A stretch of DNA of 64,000 nucleotides from Tenuifilum sp040752515 (GTDB taxonomy: Bacteria > Bacteroidota > Bacteroidia > Bacteroidales > Tenuifilaceae). Location: the NCBI GenBank assembly GCA_040752515.1, contig JBFMGQ010000008.1:53698-117697 (forward strand), in the 5' to 3' direction. Shown here piece by piece: positions 17,197 to 26,066 of the stretch (within the stretch, counting starts at the first letter, position 1; each line of letters begins with the position of its first letter). Under the pieces are notes generated by a model that saw nothing but the letters and a program-made list of their open reading frames with translations, had not been told where the DNA came from and made no database searches. The translations under genes were made by a program, and so were the position numbers.

Positions 17197-19320
17197 ATGG
17201 CACGAGTTCCCGCTAATATCCACGAGGTTCCGTTTTTCCGCTTGGTTATACCGTTAACAGCTGGTATACTTATACAGTATTACCTAAATCCTATCAATGC
17301 CAATCTGGCAATAGCCTCAATAATGATTTTACTTTTACTGCTGGTTTTTGCCCGAATATTTATCAACTCCTGGGAAAAACGTTGGATCTATGGATTGATT
17401 TTAAATTTTTTTCTCGTTCTTTTTGGTTGTTTGCTGGTAACCCAACATAATCCTGAAACAACCCTTAAACCAAATAAAAGGTATAACATGCTGGTAAGGC
17501 TTACCGAACCGCCTACCATTGGGAGCAATGCGGTTAAGGTTAAAGCCGAAATAATTGATGCTCAGGAGGCTTCTGATTTTAGCACACCTAAGCCCGTTTT
17601 GCTTTACTTCTTGGTATCGGATAGTGCCTGCTATGGGTTAGGTTATGGCGATATCTTAGCCGTATCGGCTATACTCAGGGAGTTTTCAGCACCACCCAAC
17701 CCATACCAGTTTGACATGAAGCATTATATGTATCTTTTGGGTATAGTGTACAATGCCAAAGTAACCCAAGGATGCTGGGAAAAAGTTGGCAGTAATCCGA
17801 ATAAGATTATTAAGCTGGCCTACAATGCTCAAACCTATGTGATTGAAACATTAAAGCGCTTTGGAATTAAAGGGCAGGAACTGGCAGTAATTTCAGCATT
17901 AATGCTGGGTTATAAATCGCTGCTCGACGATGAAATCCGACAGGTTTACTCATCGGTAGGGGCCATGCATATTCTTGCCGTATCGGGTTTGCATGTGGGG
18001 TTGGTTTTTGGCGTGGTAGTAATAATTCTCACCCTTTTACCCAAGCGACGTTACTGGTTAGGAATACGATTGTGCTTTGCTCTTGCTGTACTATGGGGCT
18101 ATGCTCTTATTACAGGCCTTTCACCATCGGTATGCAGGGCCACCATTATGTTTTCGCTCTTTGCCATTGGACAAACGGCTGGCTTGAAAACCAATAGCTA
18201 CAATACCCTGGCGGCAGCAGCATTTGTGCTTTTGGTTAGCAATCCGTTTATGCTATTCAACGTGGGCTTTCAGCTTTCGTTTGCAGCTGTTCTATCTATC
18301 GTTTTCTTCCATCCTTTCATTTACAATGTTTTTAGTCCTAATAACCGATTACTCGATTATGTTTGGTCACTTATTGCTGTATCGGCCGCTGCTCAAATTT
18401 TTACTCTTCCCATATCATTATTCAACTTTGGGCAATTCCCTGTAGTATTTTTAATCACTAACCTAATGGCAATACCTTTGGCAACCCTTGTTCTATACCT
18501 ATCGTTAATTACGATTACTTTTTCATTCATTAAACCGTTAGGCCTAATTCTTGCTAAGCTACTTGGACTTACCACTTGGTTGTTAAATTCTGGATTAAAA
18601 TTCATTGAAACCATTCCTTACTCCAATATCAACTCCATCTACTTTTCCGTATGGCAAGCATTGCTACTTTCATTATCATTACTAATGCTGTCAGTTTATC
18701 TTGTAAACCGGAAAAAGCCATTTTTAAAGCTATCCTTTTACTCGCTTTTTGGCGTACTGTCATTATGGGCTATTCATTTAATCGCTGTGAAAAACCAATC
18801 GGAGCTGGTTGTATTCGTAATGCCCAAAAGCTCTGCTATTTGTATGAATACTGGTGGTAAACCATTGATTGTCCATTACGATTCAATCTCCATAAAAAAT
18901 GCAACCAGTGGATACCTAAGACGTTGTTCACTCGAAAAACCAAACGAAATCAACCTTAACCATTTAAAAGCATTTGAAATTCCTAGCCATTTGAAAATTA
19001 TCAAGAAATCGGGCTTAGCACTACTTATTGCGGGCAACAATACCATTGCGTTGGCATACAACGATAGCGTGAGAAATATAAACAGCAACTACCCCTTTAC
19101 CGTTAATTTGCTATTGGCTAACCGGTATTGCAGCAGCAATATATTCAGTGTTCTCAAACCCCAAAAGGTTGTTATTGACCCAAGCGTATCGGTTACCCAA
19201 ACCAACAGGTTAATATCGAATCTGATAAAGGATAACATTCCGTTTCATACCATGCATAGTTCTGGCTTTTTTGTTTACAACTTGAACGGAAGCAATCCGA
19301 AAACCTTTGCAGTTCAATAG
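17197..19320 (+). CDS. comEC: ComEC/Rec2 family competence membrane protein
   Basis: A 707-residue polytopic membrane protein of the ComEC/Rec2 family, the channel through which single-stranded DNA enters during natural transformation. Two or three N-terminal helices are followed by a soluble DUF4131-like region (about 65-200). The competence domain begins around 'LAVISALMLGYKSLLDDEIR' and contains the family hallmark 'HILAVSGLHVGLVFG', followed by many helices. The C-terminal 150 residues are soluble but lack the metallo-beta-lactamase motif HxHxDH found in Bacillus ComEC, a common form in Bacteroidota. No other competence genes are adjacent. It is probably transcribed alone, behind the inverted repeat noted upstream. 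Confidence 0.9.
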   Translation: MARVPANIHEVPFFRLVIPLTAGILIQYYLNPINANLAIASIMILLLLLVFARIFINSWEKRWIYGLILNFFLVLFGCLLVTQHNPETTLKPNKRYNMLVRLTEPPTIGSNAVKVKAEIIDAQEASDFSTPKPVLLYFLVSDSACYGLGYGDILAVSAILREFSAPPNPYQFDMKHYMYLLGIVYNAKVTQGCWEKVGSNPNKIIKLAYNAQTYVIETLKRFGIKGQELAVISALMLGYKSLLDDEIRQVYSSVGAMHILAVSGLHVGLVFGVVVIILTLLPKRRYWLGIRLCFALAVLWGYALITGLSPSVCRATIMFSLFAIGQTAGLKTNSYNTLAAAAFVLLVSNPFMLFNVGFQLSFAAVLSIVFFHPFIYNVFSPNNRLLDYVWSLIAVSAAAQIFTLPISLFNFGQFPVVFLITNLMAIPLATLVLYLSLITITFSFIKPLGLILAKLLGLTTWLLNSGLKFIETIPYSNINSIYFSVWQALLLSLSLLMLSVYLVNRKKPFLKLSFYSLFGVLSLWAIHLIAVKNQSELVVFVMPKSSAICMNTGGKPLIVHYDSISIKNATSGYLRRCSLEKPNEINLNHLKAFEIPSHLKIIKKSGLALLIAGNNTIALAYNDSVRNINSNYPFTVNLLLANRYCSSNIFSVLKPQKVVIDPSVSVTQTNRLISNLIKDNIPFHTMHSSGFFVYNLNGSNPKTFAVQ

Positions 19321-19396
19321 ATAATATTTATTTAAACCCATGTACATTTTGATTAAAAATGATGTTACTTTGCAACTTATTTTTCATACGTAACCT

Positions 19397-20737
19397 ATGA
19401 ATATAATAGTTGTTGGTGCAGGCGAAGTAGGAACGCACTTGGCCAAAATGTTAGCCAAGGAGTACCACGACGTTACAGTGATTGACCCCGATGAGGAGAT
19501 GCTTAGCCACGTAACAGCCAGCGCCGATGTACTTACCATACAGGGTTCAGCAACATCTATAAAGGTCCTCAAAGAGGCCAATATTAAAAAAGCCGATTTG
19601 TTTATTGCTGTAGCCCATTCCGAGGAAACAAACATTGTTTCAGCAACCCTTGCCAAAAAACTTGGCGCAAAAAAGGTAATTGCCCGAATCGATAAATGGG
19701 AATACCTACAGCCAAACAATAAGGAAATTTTTCTGAACCTTGGCATCGATTCACTAATCTACCCCGAGAGGTTGGCTGCCCGCGAAATTATCACCCTCCT
19801 GGGGCAAACCAGCTCAACCGAGTTTGTCGATTTCTCGGGAGGTAAACTCTCGCTCGTTGTGTTCAAGCTCGAGGAGGACTCCCCGGTTGTTGACTACACC
19901 TTGCTTCAGGCAACCAAGAATACCCAAAATCTTGATTACCGTGCCGTTGCCATATCGCGCGAAGGCGAAACTATTATTCCCCGCGGAAACGACCAATTCA
20001 AGGTCAACGACCTTGTATATGTGATTGCCAACCAAAATGGAATAAAGGAAATGCTGGAGTATTCCGGCAAAAAGAATATCGATGTAAACAACCTTATGAT
20101 TCTGGGCGGAAGCCGTATTGCCATTCACCTTGCCACCGAGTTAGAACGGTCGATGAACGTTAAAATCATAGAGGTTAATCCCGAAAAAAGCGAGAAACTG
20201 GCAGCCCAGTTCAAGAATGCCCTGGTGATTAATGGCGATGGCCGCGATACCGACCTGTTAATGGAGGAGGGTTTACAGTACATGGATGCTTTTGTTGCCG
20301 TTACCGGCAATTCCGAAACCAATATCCTATCGTGTATCATAGCTAAACGAATGGGCGTTAAAAAGACCATTGCCGAGATTGAAAACATCAACTATATCCG
20401 GTTAGCCGAAAGTATTGGGGTTGACACAGTTATTAACAAGAAGTTGATAACGGCCAGCCGCATTTTCCGCTATACCATGAGCACCGATGTATCAACCATC
20501 AAGTGCCTTACGGGATCCGATGCCGAAGTGCTTGAGTTTATAGTTAAGCCTGGCGCCCCCATTACCAAAGGTAAACTTAAAGATATTGGTTTCCCTAAAG
20601 ATGCTATTGTTGGCGGAGTGGTTCGTGGCGATAACGCCTTTATTGCTAAAGGCGACACCGAGATTAAACCCTACGACCGCGTAGTGGTATTTGCTCTCCC
20701 AACTGCTATCAATAAGGTTGGTAAATACTTTAACTAA
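19397..20737 (+). CDS. trkA: Trk potassium uptake regulator TrkA
   Basis: A 446-residue cytoplasmic NAD-binding regulator of a Trk/Ktr-type potassium channel. It has two tandem RCK modules. The first Rossmann motif is 'IIVVGAGEVGTHLAKML' (residues 2-18). The second is the degenerate 'LMILGGSRIAIHLATEL' (about 235-251). Each is followed by a TrkA_C-like regulatory domain. The usual partner trkH is not next to it; the downstream gene is a convergent histidine kinase whose stop overlaps by 8 bases. The length and double-domain layout are those of TrkA rather than single-module KtrA. Confidence 0.94.
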   Translation: MNIIVVGAGEVGTHLAKMLAKEYHDVTVIDPDEEMLSHVTASADVLTIQGSATSIKVLKEANIKKADLFIAVAHSEETNIVSATLAKKLGAKKVIARIDKWEYLQPNNKEIFLNLGIDSLIYPERLAAREIITLLGQTSSTEFVDFSGGKLSLVVFKLEEDSPVVDYTLLQATKNTQNLDYRAVAISREGETIIPRGNDQFKVNDLVYVIANQNGIKEMLEYSGKKNIDVNNLMILGGSRIAIHLATELERSMNVKIIEVNPEKSEKLAAQFKNALVINGDGRDTDLLMEEGLQYMDAFVAVTGNSETNILSCIIAKRMGVKKTIAEIENINYIRLAESIGVDTVINKKLITASRIFRYTMSTDVSTIKCLTGSDAEVLEFIVKPGAPITKGKLKDIGFPKDAIVGGVVRGDNAFIAKGDTEIKPYDRVVVFALPTAINKVGKYFN

Positions 20738-22661
20738 ACACAGGAATGCTTACTATGAATGAACTCCCCTTTTGGGGTTCGCTGGTTACTCTTATGCTTC
20801 CGCCTACTTCGGTTACCAATTGATTGCAGATTATTAAACCTAAACCGCTACCCTGTTCATTCATGGTGCCCGGCTGCGACAAGGTCTCAAGGGAACTAAA
20901 TAATCTATCGCTTATTTCACGGGGCATGCCAACTCCATAATCGGTAACGGTAATTTCCATTTGATTCCCTTTAGGCAATGCGTAAACATCAACCCTACTC
21001 CCTGGATTTGAAAACTTTATGGCATTCGATATTAAATTCCTTAATACAGTACTTAATATATCGGCATCGGAGTAGATGTTTAAGCCTGGTTCAACCCTGT
21101 TGTTAATAGCTAAACTTTTGATTTCGGCTGCAGGTTTTTGGGTTAAAATAATTCGGTCAACAAGCTCTTTTAAATCGATATTGTTTTTTCGGATTGTAAT
21201 CTGTTTGCCCTGCGATTTAATCCAGCTAAGCACATTCTCAAGCAAATCGTTGGTGGCAAAGCCTAAGACGTATAACCGTCGCGACAGCTCTATCAGCTCA
21301 TCGTCGCCAATGGTAAGGCTTTTCTCTTTAACCATTTGGGCAATGGTTACAATTGATGTTAGCTGATTCTTAAGGTCGTGTGTTAGTATGGAGAAAAATC
21401 GATCCTTTGAGATATTAAGCTTATTAATCTCATCACGTTGGGCTTGTAATAACCTTACATCTTTTGATCGTTTTAGGTAAAAATAGATTGTAAGCCCAAT
21501 AATCAAAACAAGAAGGATAATAATTGCTACGTAAAGCTTGATAATGTTACGTTGAAAGTTTAACCGCTCAGCCAAAGCTTTCTCTCGCTCTTTTTGAATA
21601 TTTAGTTTTTCCTCGTACTTCAAAGCCTCAGTTAGCTGTGTTAATCGTTCAACGAATTGGCTCAAGGCAATGCTATCGTTCAATACCATAGCCTGGTTGC
21701 TATGGTAGTATGCCTTTTCGAACTGTTTTTTTTGTGCAAATGCCAATGCTAAACCATTATGGCAATCGCGCGATACTGTTAAGTTTTTAAAACTCTCATT
21801 ATTCCTTAAACTTTTTTCAAAACAAAGTATCGCATCGTCGTACTTGTGTAGCTTATTGTATAATTGCCCTTTGTAGAAGCATGCTATAGCAATTCCTTGC
21901 AAATCGTTTTTGGGCGAATACAAATCGATAGCCGCTTGAATGCTTTGCATGCTTTTTTCGTACTGCCCCATTAGCAGCTCAATGGAACCTATGTTAAGGT
22001 ACGATGTTGCAATGCCCTGGTTATATCCAATTTTTTGTCGTAACTCCAATGAGTGTTTAAAGCAGGCAAGGGCTGAGTCGGGTTCGTTTTTATTCTTGTA
22101 AATGGTCCCCATGATGTTGTAAATGTAGGCAAGCGTATAATCGTCATTCACCTTTTTGGCATACTCCATGGCACGGTTACCAAACTCAACTGCACGGTTG
22201 TATAATCCAAGCCGATTGTACAAGTCGGCCAGGTTATTATACTGAAAGGCTAAATGTTTATCGAAACCATAAGTGCGTGATATTTCTAAGCCACTGAAGT
22301 AACACTCAAGGGCCTGTGCGTATCGCCCCTTGTTGCGGTAGGCTATACCTAAACGATTGTAGGAATCGGATAGTTCCATCCGAAGGTTTAATGATCTTGC
22401 AAGCGAAACAGCCATTTGGCCGTACTCTATGGCTTTATCGGGATCGCTATTCCTGTTTTCCCAGCATAATAGCTTTAGGGTAACCACCTTTATTGAATCG
22501 TCAGGTCTCTCGAGCACCTTTGCCAAAGCTTCGAGCGACGAAGGCTTTACACCCCCCAACATTTCCTCCTGGGCGGTAATGGAAATGGGCGTGGAAAATG
22601 AAAAAATCAATAAAAGTAAAAGGTTTACAACTATCGCCTTAACCATACGATGGGCATTCAT
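20730..22661 (-). CDS. TPR-repeat sensor histidine kinase
   Basis: A 643-residue membrane histidine kinase. An N-terminal signal sequence is followed by tetratricopeptide repeats to about residue 345 (periplasmic or peptide-sensing). One membrane helix near 375-397 ('LYVAIIILLVLIIGLTIYFY') and a short coiled coil come next. The kinase domain has the phosphoacceptor His in 'FSILTHDLKNQL' (about residue 425). The N box is 'LRNLISNAIKFS', G1 is 'DYGVGMP' and G2 is 'GSGLGLIIC', so the ATPase looks intact. There is no receiver domain and no adjacent response regulator, so its partner is unknown. This TPR-HisKA layout is common in Bacteroidota. Confidence 0.92.
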   Translation of the reverse strand: MNAHRMVKAIVVNLLLLLIFSFSTPISITAQEEMLGGVKPSSLEALAKVLERPDDSIKVVTLKLLCWENRNSDPDKAIEYGQMAVSLARSLNLRMELSDSYNRLGIAYRNKGRYAQALECYFSGLEISRTYGFDKHLAFQYNNLADLYNRLGLYNRAVEFGNRAMEYAKKVNDDYTLAYIYNIMGTIYKNKNEPDSALACFKHSLELRQKIGYNQGIATSYLNIGSIELLMGQYEKSMQSIQAAIDLYSPKNDLQGIAIACFYKGQLYNKLHKYDDAILCFEKSLRNNESFKNLTVSRDCHNGLALAFAQKKQFEKAYYHSNQAMVLNDSIALSQFVERLTQLTEALKYEEKLNIQKEREKALAERLNFQRNIIKLYVAIIILLVLIIGLTIYFYLKRSKDVRLLQAQRDEINKLNISKDRFFSILTHDLKNQLTSIVTIAQMVKEKSLTIGDDELIELSRRLYVLGFATNDLLENVLSWIKSQGKQITIRKNNIDLKELVDRIILTQKPAAEIKSLAINNRVEPGLNIYSDADILSTVLRNLISNAIKFSNPGSRVDVYALPKGNQMEITVTDYGVGMPREISDRLFSSLETLSQPGTMNEQGSGLGLIICNQLVTEVGGSIRVTSEPQKGSSFIVSIPVFS

Positions 22662-22759
22662 ACAAAAATTTTTCTAAATATACTGCAATTTTCCTGTAAA
22701 AACCAATATTGAATTCATTGGTTATTAGATTCTAAAGTTTGATACTGTTCGACCATTAC

Positions 22760-22788
22760 TTTGAGTTAGAAACAATTCGATATATTTG
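22760..22788 (+). promoter_or_regulatory. Promoter of the GH25 lysozyme-mpl pair
   Basis: TTTG at 22760-22763 and TATATTTG at 22781-22788 are separated by 17 bases, a good match to the Bacteroidota -33/-7 pair. Transcription would begin near 22794, leaving a very short leader before the ATG at 22799. This rules out the longer in-frame start at 22739. Confidence 0.75.
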
Positions 22789-22798
22789 CACCAATGCT

Positions 22799-23515
22799 AT
22801 GAAAAAGAAAAAACGAAATAATCAATGGCTTTTACCTGTTGCCTTATTCATTGGTGCGCTTACCGTGTGGATTGTTGTACGTTTCATTTCCGACCCACAT
22901 CATCGCTACCTGATTTGGGGTATTGACGTTTCGGCTCACACCGGAAAAATTGATTGGGAAAAGGTAAAAAATCACAAGGTTGATTTTGCTTTTATCAAAG
23001 CCAGCGAAGGGGCAACCCTTAAGGATAAATCGTTTAGGGATAATGTTAAACGAGCAAGGCAGGTGGGCATTCCTGTGGGGGCTTACCACTTTTTTAACTT
23101 TAATCGCAGGGGGATTGCACAGGCGCAAAACTTTTTGAAAGCAATCCAGGGTCTTGAACTCGACTTGCCCCCGGTGGTTGATGTTGAGGAGTGGGGTAAT
23201 GTGGTTCGCCGTCCCCGCAAACAAATTATTGCCGATCTAGTCGATTTTGTTCAACTCGTCGAAAAAACTACAGGGCAAAAGGTTTTAATTTACACCAACA
23301 AGGACACTTTTAAATGGTACATCAGCGAAGTTTTCCCCGAGAACGATATCTGGATTTGCTCTTTTGACCATACCCCTGAAATTGATAAGCAATGGACTTT
23401 CTGGCAGTACCACCACGAGGGGCGACTTAAAGGCGTTCAAGGAAAAGTCGATTTTAATGTATTTTACGGCAACACCATTGAATGGAATCAATACTTAAGC
23501 GATAAGAAACGATAG
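22799..23515 (+). CDS. Membrane-anchored GH25 lysozyme (muramidase)
   Basis: A glycoside hydrolase family 25 muramidase that cleaves the MurNAc-GlcNAc bond of peptidoglycan; 238 residues. A Lys-rich N-terminus and one hydrophobic helix (about 11-29) make it a signal-anchored or secreted enzyme. The GH25 barrel follows: 'WGIDVSAHTGKIDW' with Asp43 on the first strand, 'FAFIKASEGATLKD', 'GAYHFF', then the DxE motif 'PPVVDVEEWG' (Asp128, Glu130), which should be catalytic. 'TFWQYHHEG' is the usual C-terminal strand. The start at 22799 is preferred because the promoter overlies upstream alternatives. It lies 31 bases before mpl, suggesting shared transcription and a role in wall turnover. Confidence 0.92.
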   Translation: MKKKKRNNQWLLPVALFIGALTVWIVVRFISDPHHRYLIWGIDVSAHTGKIDWEKVKNHKVDFAFIKASEGATLKDKSFRDNVKRARQVGIPVGAYHFFNFNRRGIAQAQNFLKAIQGLELDLPPVVDVEEWGNVVRRPRKQIIADLVDFVQLVEKTTGQKVLIYTNKDTFKWYISEVFPENDIWICSFDHTPEIDKQWTFWQYHHEGRLKGVQGKVDFNVFYGNTIEWNQYLSDKKR

Positions 23516-23546
23516 CTACCTAACTCTAACTCAACCTTTCATTGAA

Positions 23547-24908
23547 ATGCGAGTTCACTTTATAGCCATCGGCGGCAGTGCAATGCACAACCTAGCCATA
23601 GCCATGAAGCTCAAAGGTTACCACGTAACCGGATCGGACGACGAAATTTTTGAGCCTTCGCTCACGCGTCTCAAAAAACATGGGCTTTTGCCCGAATACC
23701 AAGGCTGGAACCCCAATGTTATCACCCCCGAGGTTGATGCCATTGTGCTGGGTATGCATGCCCGTGCCGATAATCCCGAACTGCTCCGCGCAAAGGAACT
23801 GGGAATAAAAATTTACTCATACCCCGAATACCTTTTTGAGCAATCGAGGAATAAAACGAGGATTGTAGTGGGCGGAAGCCATGGCAAAACAACCATTACA
23901 TCGATGATCATGCACGTGCTAAAGCATTTGAACTACAAATTCGATTACATGGTGGGCGCTCAGCTAAACGGGTTCGATAACATGGTCTCGTTTTCCGATG
24001 ATGCTCCCTTTGCCGTTTTCGAGGGCGATGAGTACCTTACTTCGCCCATCGATCCACGCCCAAAATTTCATGTTTACCGTCCTAATATTGCCATATTATC
24101 GGGCATTTCGTGGGATCATATCAACGTTTTTCCAACCTTTGAGGTTTACCGTCAACAATTTGCTAAGTTTATTGAATGCATTGAGCCTAAAGGCTCTATA
24201 ATCTACTGCGCCGAAGACCCTGAAGTTTGTAGCGTGGTAAATTCAAGCCCTCGCGAAGATATCAAGAAGATACCATACTACACCCATCATCACGATATTT
24301 ACAACGGTACATGTAGGCTTATTAATAACGGCACCTATATCAACCTTAAAATATTTGGCAAGCATAACATGCAAAATGTTTCGGCAGCCATGGCTGCCTG
24401 CAATGCCATTGGTATTACCAATGCCCAATTCTACAATGCAATATCATCGTTTGAGGGAGCTGCCAAGCGCTTACAGCTGCTTGCACATAACACAAGTACC
24501 ACCGTCTATCTGGATTTTGCCCATTCCCCTTCAAAGGTTAAAGCAACCATTGAGGCTGTGAAAGAGCAGAGCCCCAGCAGGGAGTTGGTCGTTTGCTTCG
24601 AGCTGCATACGTTTAGTAGCCTCACCAAGGAGTTTTTAAATCAATATCATGGAACCCTAAAGGGTGCCGATATTCCCTTTGTTTTCTATAATCCTCACAC
24701 GGTGGAAATGAAAAAATTACCACCAATTGAACCAAACGATGTGGTACACGGTTTTGGAAACCCTGCACCACGAGTCTTTACCAATTCCAACGAGCTTGTT
24801 AATGCCCTTTTAAACCTCAGCTGGAGCAATACAAATCTTTTGATTATGACTTCGGGCAACTTTGCCGGAGTCGATTTGCAACATTTAGCTAATATGATTG
24901 TTGAGTAG
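23547..24908 (+). CDS. mpl: UDP-N-acetylmuramate:tripeptide ligase Mpl
   Basis: A Mur-ligase family enzyme, 453 residues, that joins recycled L-Ala-D-Glu-meso-DAP tripeptide to UDP-MurNAc in peptidoglycan recycling. The N-terminal Rossmann-like region is 'VHFIAIGGSAMHNLAIAM', as in Mpl and MurC. The ATP-binding P-loop is 'VVGGSHGKTTITSM' (about residues 110-123). 'YLDFAHSPSKVKATIEAV' is the Mur-family motif leading to the C-terminal ligase domain. Mpl is favoured over MurC because of the 'GGSAMHNLA' start and the close pairing with a muramidase. It is the second gene of a probable two-gene unit. Confidence 0.9.
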   Translation: MRVHFIAIGGSAMHNLAIAMKLKGYHVTGSDDEIFEPSLTRLKKHGLLPEYQGWNPNVITPEVDAIVLGMHARADNPELLRAKELGIKIYSYPEYLFEQSRNKTRIVVGGSHGKTTITSMIMHVLKHLNYKFDYMVGAQLNGFDNMVSFSDDAPFAVFEGDEYLTSPIDPRPKFHVYRPNIAILSGISWDHINVFPTFEVYRQQFAKFIECIEPKGSIIYCAEDPEVCSVVNSSPREDIKKIPYYTHHHDIYNGTCRLINNGTYINLKIFGKHNMQNVSAAMAACNAIGITNAQFYNAISSFEGAAKRLQLLAHNTSTTVYLDFAHSPSKVKATIEAVKEQSPSRELVVCFELHTFSSLTKEFLNQYHGTLKGADIPFVFYNPHTVEMKKLPPIEPNDVVHGFGNPAPRVFTNSNELVNALLNLSWSNTNLLIMTSGNFAGVDLQHLANMIVE

Positions 24909-24932
24909 ATGACCTTATTAGATACTAATAAA

Positions 24933-24940
24933 TATATTTG
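24933..24940 (+). promoter_or_regulatory. Candidate -7 element of the small barrel protein gene
   Basis: TATATTTG is an exact TAnnTTTG match 21 bases before the ATG at 24962. It supports that start over an alternative at 24938, which lies within the element. No clear -33 sequence is seen. Confidence 0.5.
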
Positions 24941-24961
24941 CAAAAACTAAACACCTTGAAT

Positions 24962-25435
24962 ATGAAAAGAGTTCTTACCATTCTTACAGTACTGCTGGTA
25001 TTGACTACAGCAGCAAATGCTCAAGACTACAAAACAGGCCTTGGGTTAAGAGGTGGTTATCCCTCAGGAGTTACTGTTAAACATTTCTTTGCCAAGAAAT
25101 CGGCAGTTGAAGGCATCCTTTCCTTTGGTTGGGGTGGTATTGGCATTACTGGACTTTATCAGCTGCATAATCCTATTCCCGATGCTCCTGGCCTAAAGTG
25201 GTACTATGGTTTTGGCGCACACTTTGCTACGGCCAATGCCGAGAAAAAGAATCCTTTTGAAAATACTTACGGAAGCAAGCTATTTCTTGGAGCCGATGGG
25301 ATTATAGGTTTAGAATACACGTTTAAAGATGCCCCTATCTGCTTAGGCCTCGATGTTCTACCAATTCTGAATATCATTGAATCACCAGGTTTGTGGTTTA
25401 ATGCAGGTTTATCAATTCGATACACGTTTAAATAA
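24962..25435 (+). CDS. Small secreted outer-membrane beta-barrel-like protein
   Basis: A 157-residue protein with a clear Sec signal peptide ('MKRVLTILTVLLVLTTAANAQ'). The mature part has alternating strands rich in Gly and aromatics and ends in an aromatic-rich strand ('FNAGLSIRYTFK'), typical of small outer-membrane beta-barrels. 'KTGLGLRGGYPSGVTVKHFF' is typical of the first strands in this Bacteroidota group. The function is unknown. It lies between mpl and the tRNA-Glu/rpsT unit with its own promoter candidate. Confidence 0.78.
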   Translation: MKRVLTILTVLLVLTTAANAQDYKTGLGLRGGYPSGVTVKHFFAKKSAVEGILSFGWGGIGITGLYQLHNPIPDAPGLKWYYGFGAHFATANAEKKNPFENTYGSKLFLGADGIIGLEYTFKDAPICLGLDVLPILNIIESPGLWFNAGLSIRYTFK

Positions 25436-25452
25436 AATTTTTTTTGAAAAAT

Positions 25453-25483
25453 TTTGTAGAAAAAAATTTATCGTTTACCTTTG
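25453..25483 (+). promoter_or_regulatory. Promoter of the tRNA-Glu/rpsT unit
   Basis: TTTG at 25453-25456 and TACCTTTG at 25476-25483 are separated by 19 bases, matching the Bacteroidota -33/-7 pattern. They lie about 40 bases before the tRNA; no second promoter is seen between the tRNA and rpsT. Confidence 0.75.
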
Positions 25484-25525
25484 CACCCGCTTTCATGAGT
25501 TAATACTCATAGCAAAGTAAACAAT

Positions 25526-25597
25526 GGCCCGTTCGTCTAGGGGTTAGGACGTCAGGTTTTCATCCTGGTAACAGGGGTTCGATTCCCCTACGGGCTA
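25526..25597 (+). tRNA. tRNA-Glu (anticodon UUC)
   Basis: A 72-base cloverleaf can be folded by eye. The acceptor arm GGCCCGT pairs with ACGGGCT (G1-U72 wobble at the end), followed by TC and the D arm beginning GTCTAG. The anticodon stem TCAGG/CCTGG has loop TTTTCAT, so the anticodon is TTC. The T arm is CAGGGGTTCGATTCCCCTA. The discriminator base is A, and CCA is not encoded. It is immediately followed by rpsT, probably on the same transcript. Confidence 0.96.
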
Positions 25598-25623
25598 CTA
25601 AACATGAAAATACTTTATTAGCG

Positions 25624-25875
25624 ATGGCAAATCATAAATCAGCAGAAAAAAGAATCAGGCAGTCGGAAGTTCGTAGGGAGCACAACCGTTACTATGCCAA
25701 AACTACTCGTAACGCTTTAAAGGCTTTGCGTAACACTACCGATAAGGCTGCTGCTATGGAACTTCTTCCTAAGGTATCGGCTATGCTCGATAAGTTGGCT
25801 AAACGCAACATCATTCACAAGAATAAAGCTGCTAACCTCAAGAGTTCTATTCAAAAGCACGTTAACGCTTTGTAG
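25624..25875 (+). CDS. rpsT: 30S ribosomal protein S20
   Basis: An 83-residue basic, helical protein beginning 'MANHKSAEKRIRQSEVRRE', the unmistakable S20 N-terminus, which binds 16S rRNA in the small subunit. Length is normal. It starts 26 bases after tRNA-Glu, so tRNA and mRNA probably share one primary transcript that is cut by tRNA processing. A hairpin terminator follows 24 bases after the stop. Confidence 0.98.
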   Translation: MANHKSAEKRIRQSEVRREHNRYYAKTTRNALKALRNTTDKAAAMELLPKVSAMLDKLAKRNIIHKNKAANLKSSIQKHVNAL

Positions 25876-25899
25876 TAAATTATTCCACAATATACATAT

Positions 25900-25926
25900 G
25901 GGCTGTCTCATAAAAGGGGACAGCCC
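25900..25926 (+). terminator. Terminator after rpsT
   Basis: A perfect 8-bp stem (GGGCTGTC / GACAGCCC) with an 11-nt loop, followed by AATTTGTTTT. Confidence 0.75.
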
Positions 25927-26066
25927 AATTTGTTTTACAGCGAATTAAACCCAAATCCGTCAATTGAAACAAGGTGTGTATTATTTTTTGTGTTTCTATT
26001 GACTAATCTCGGTTAAACCTTACTATACATTTTTACTCCAATTGGGGAACTTATTAAGAGTGTTTT

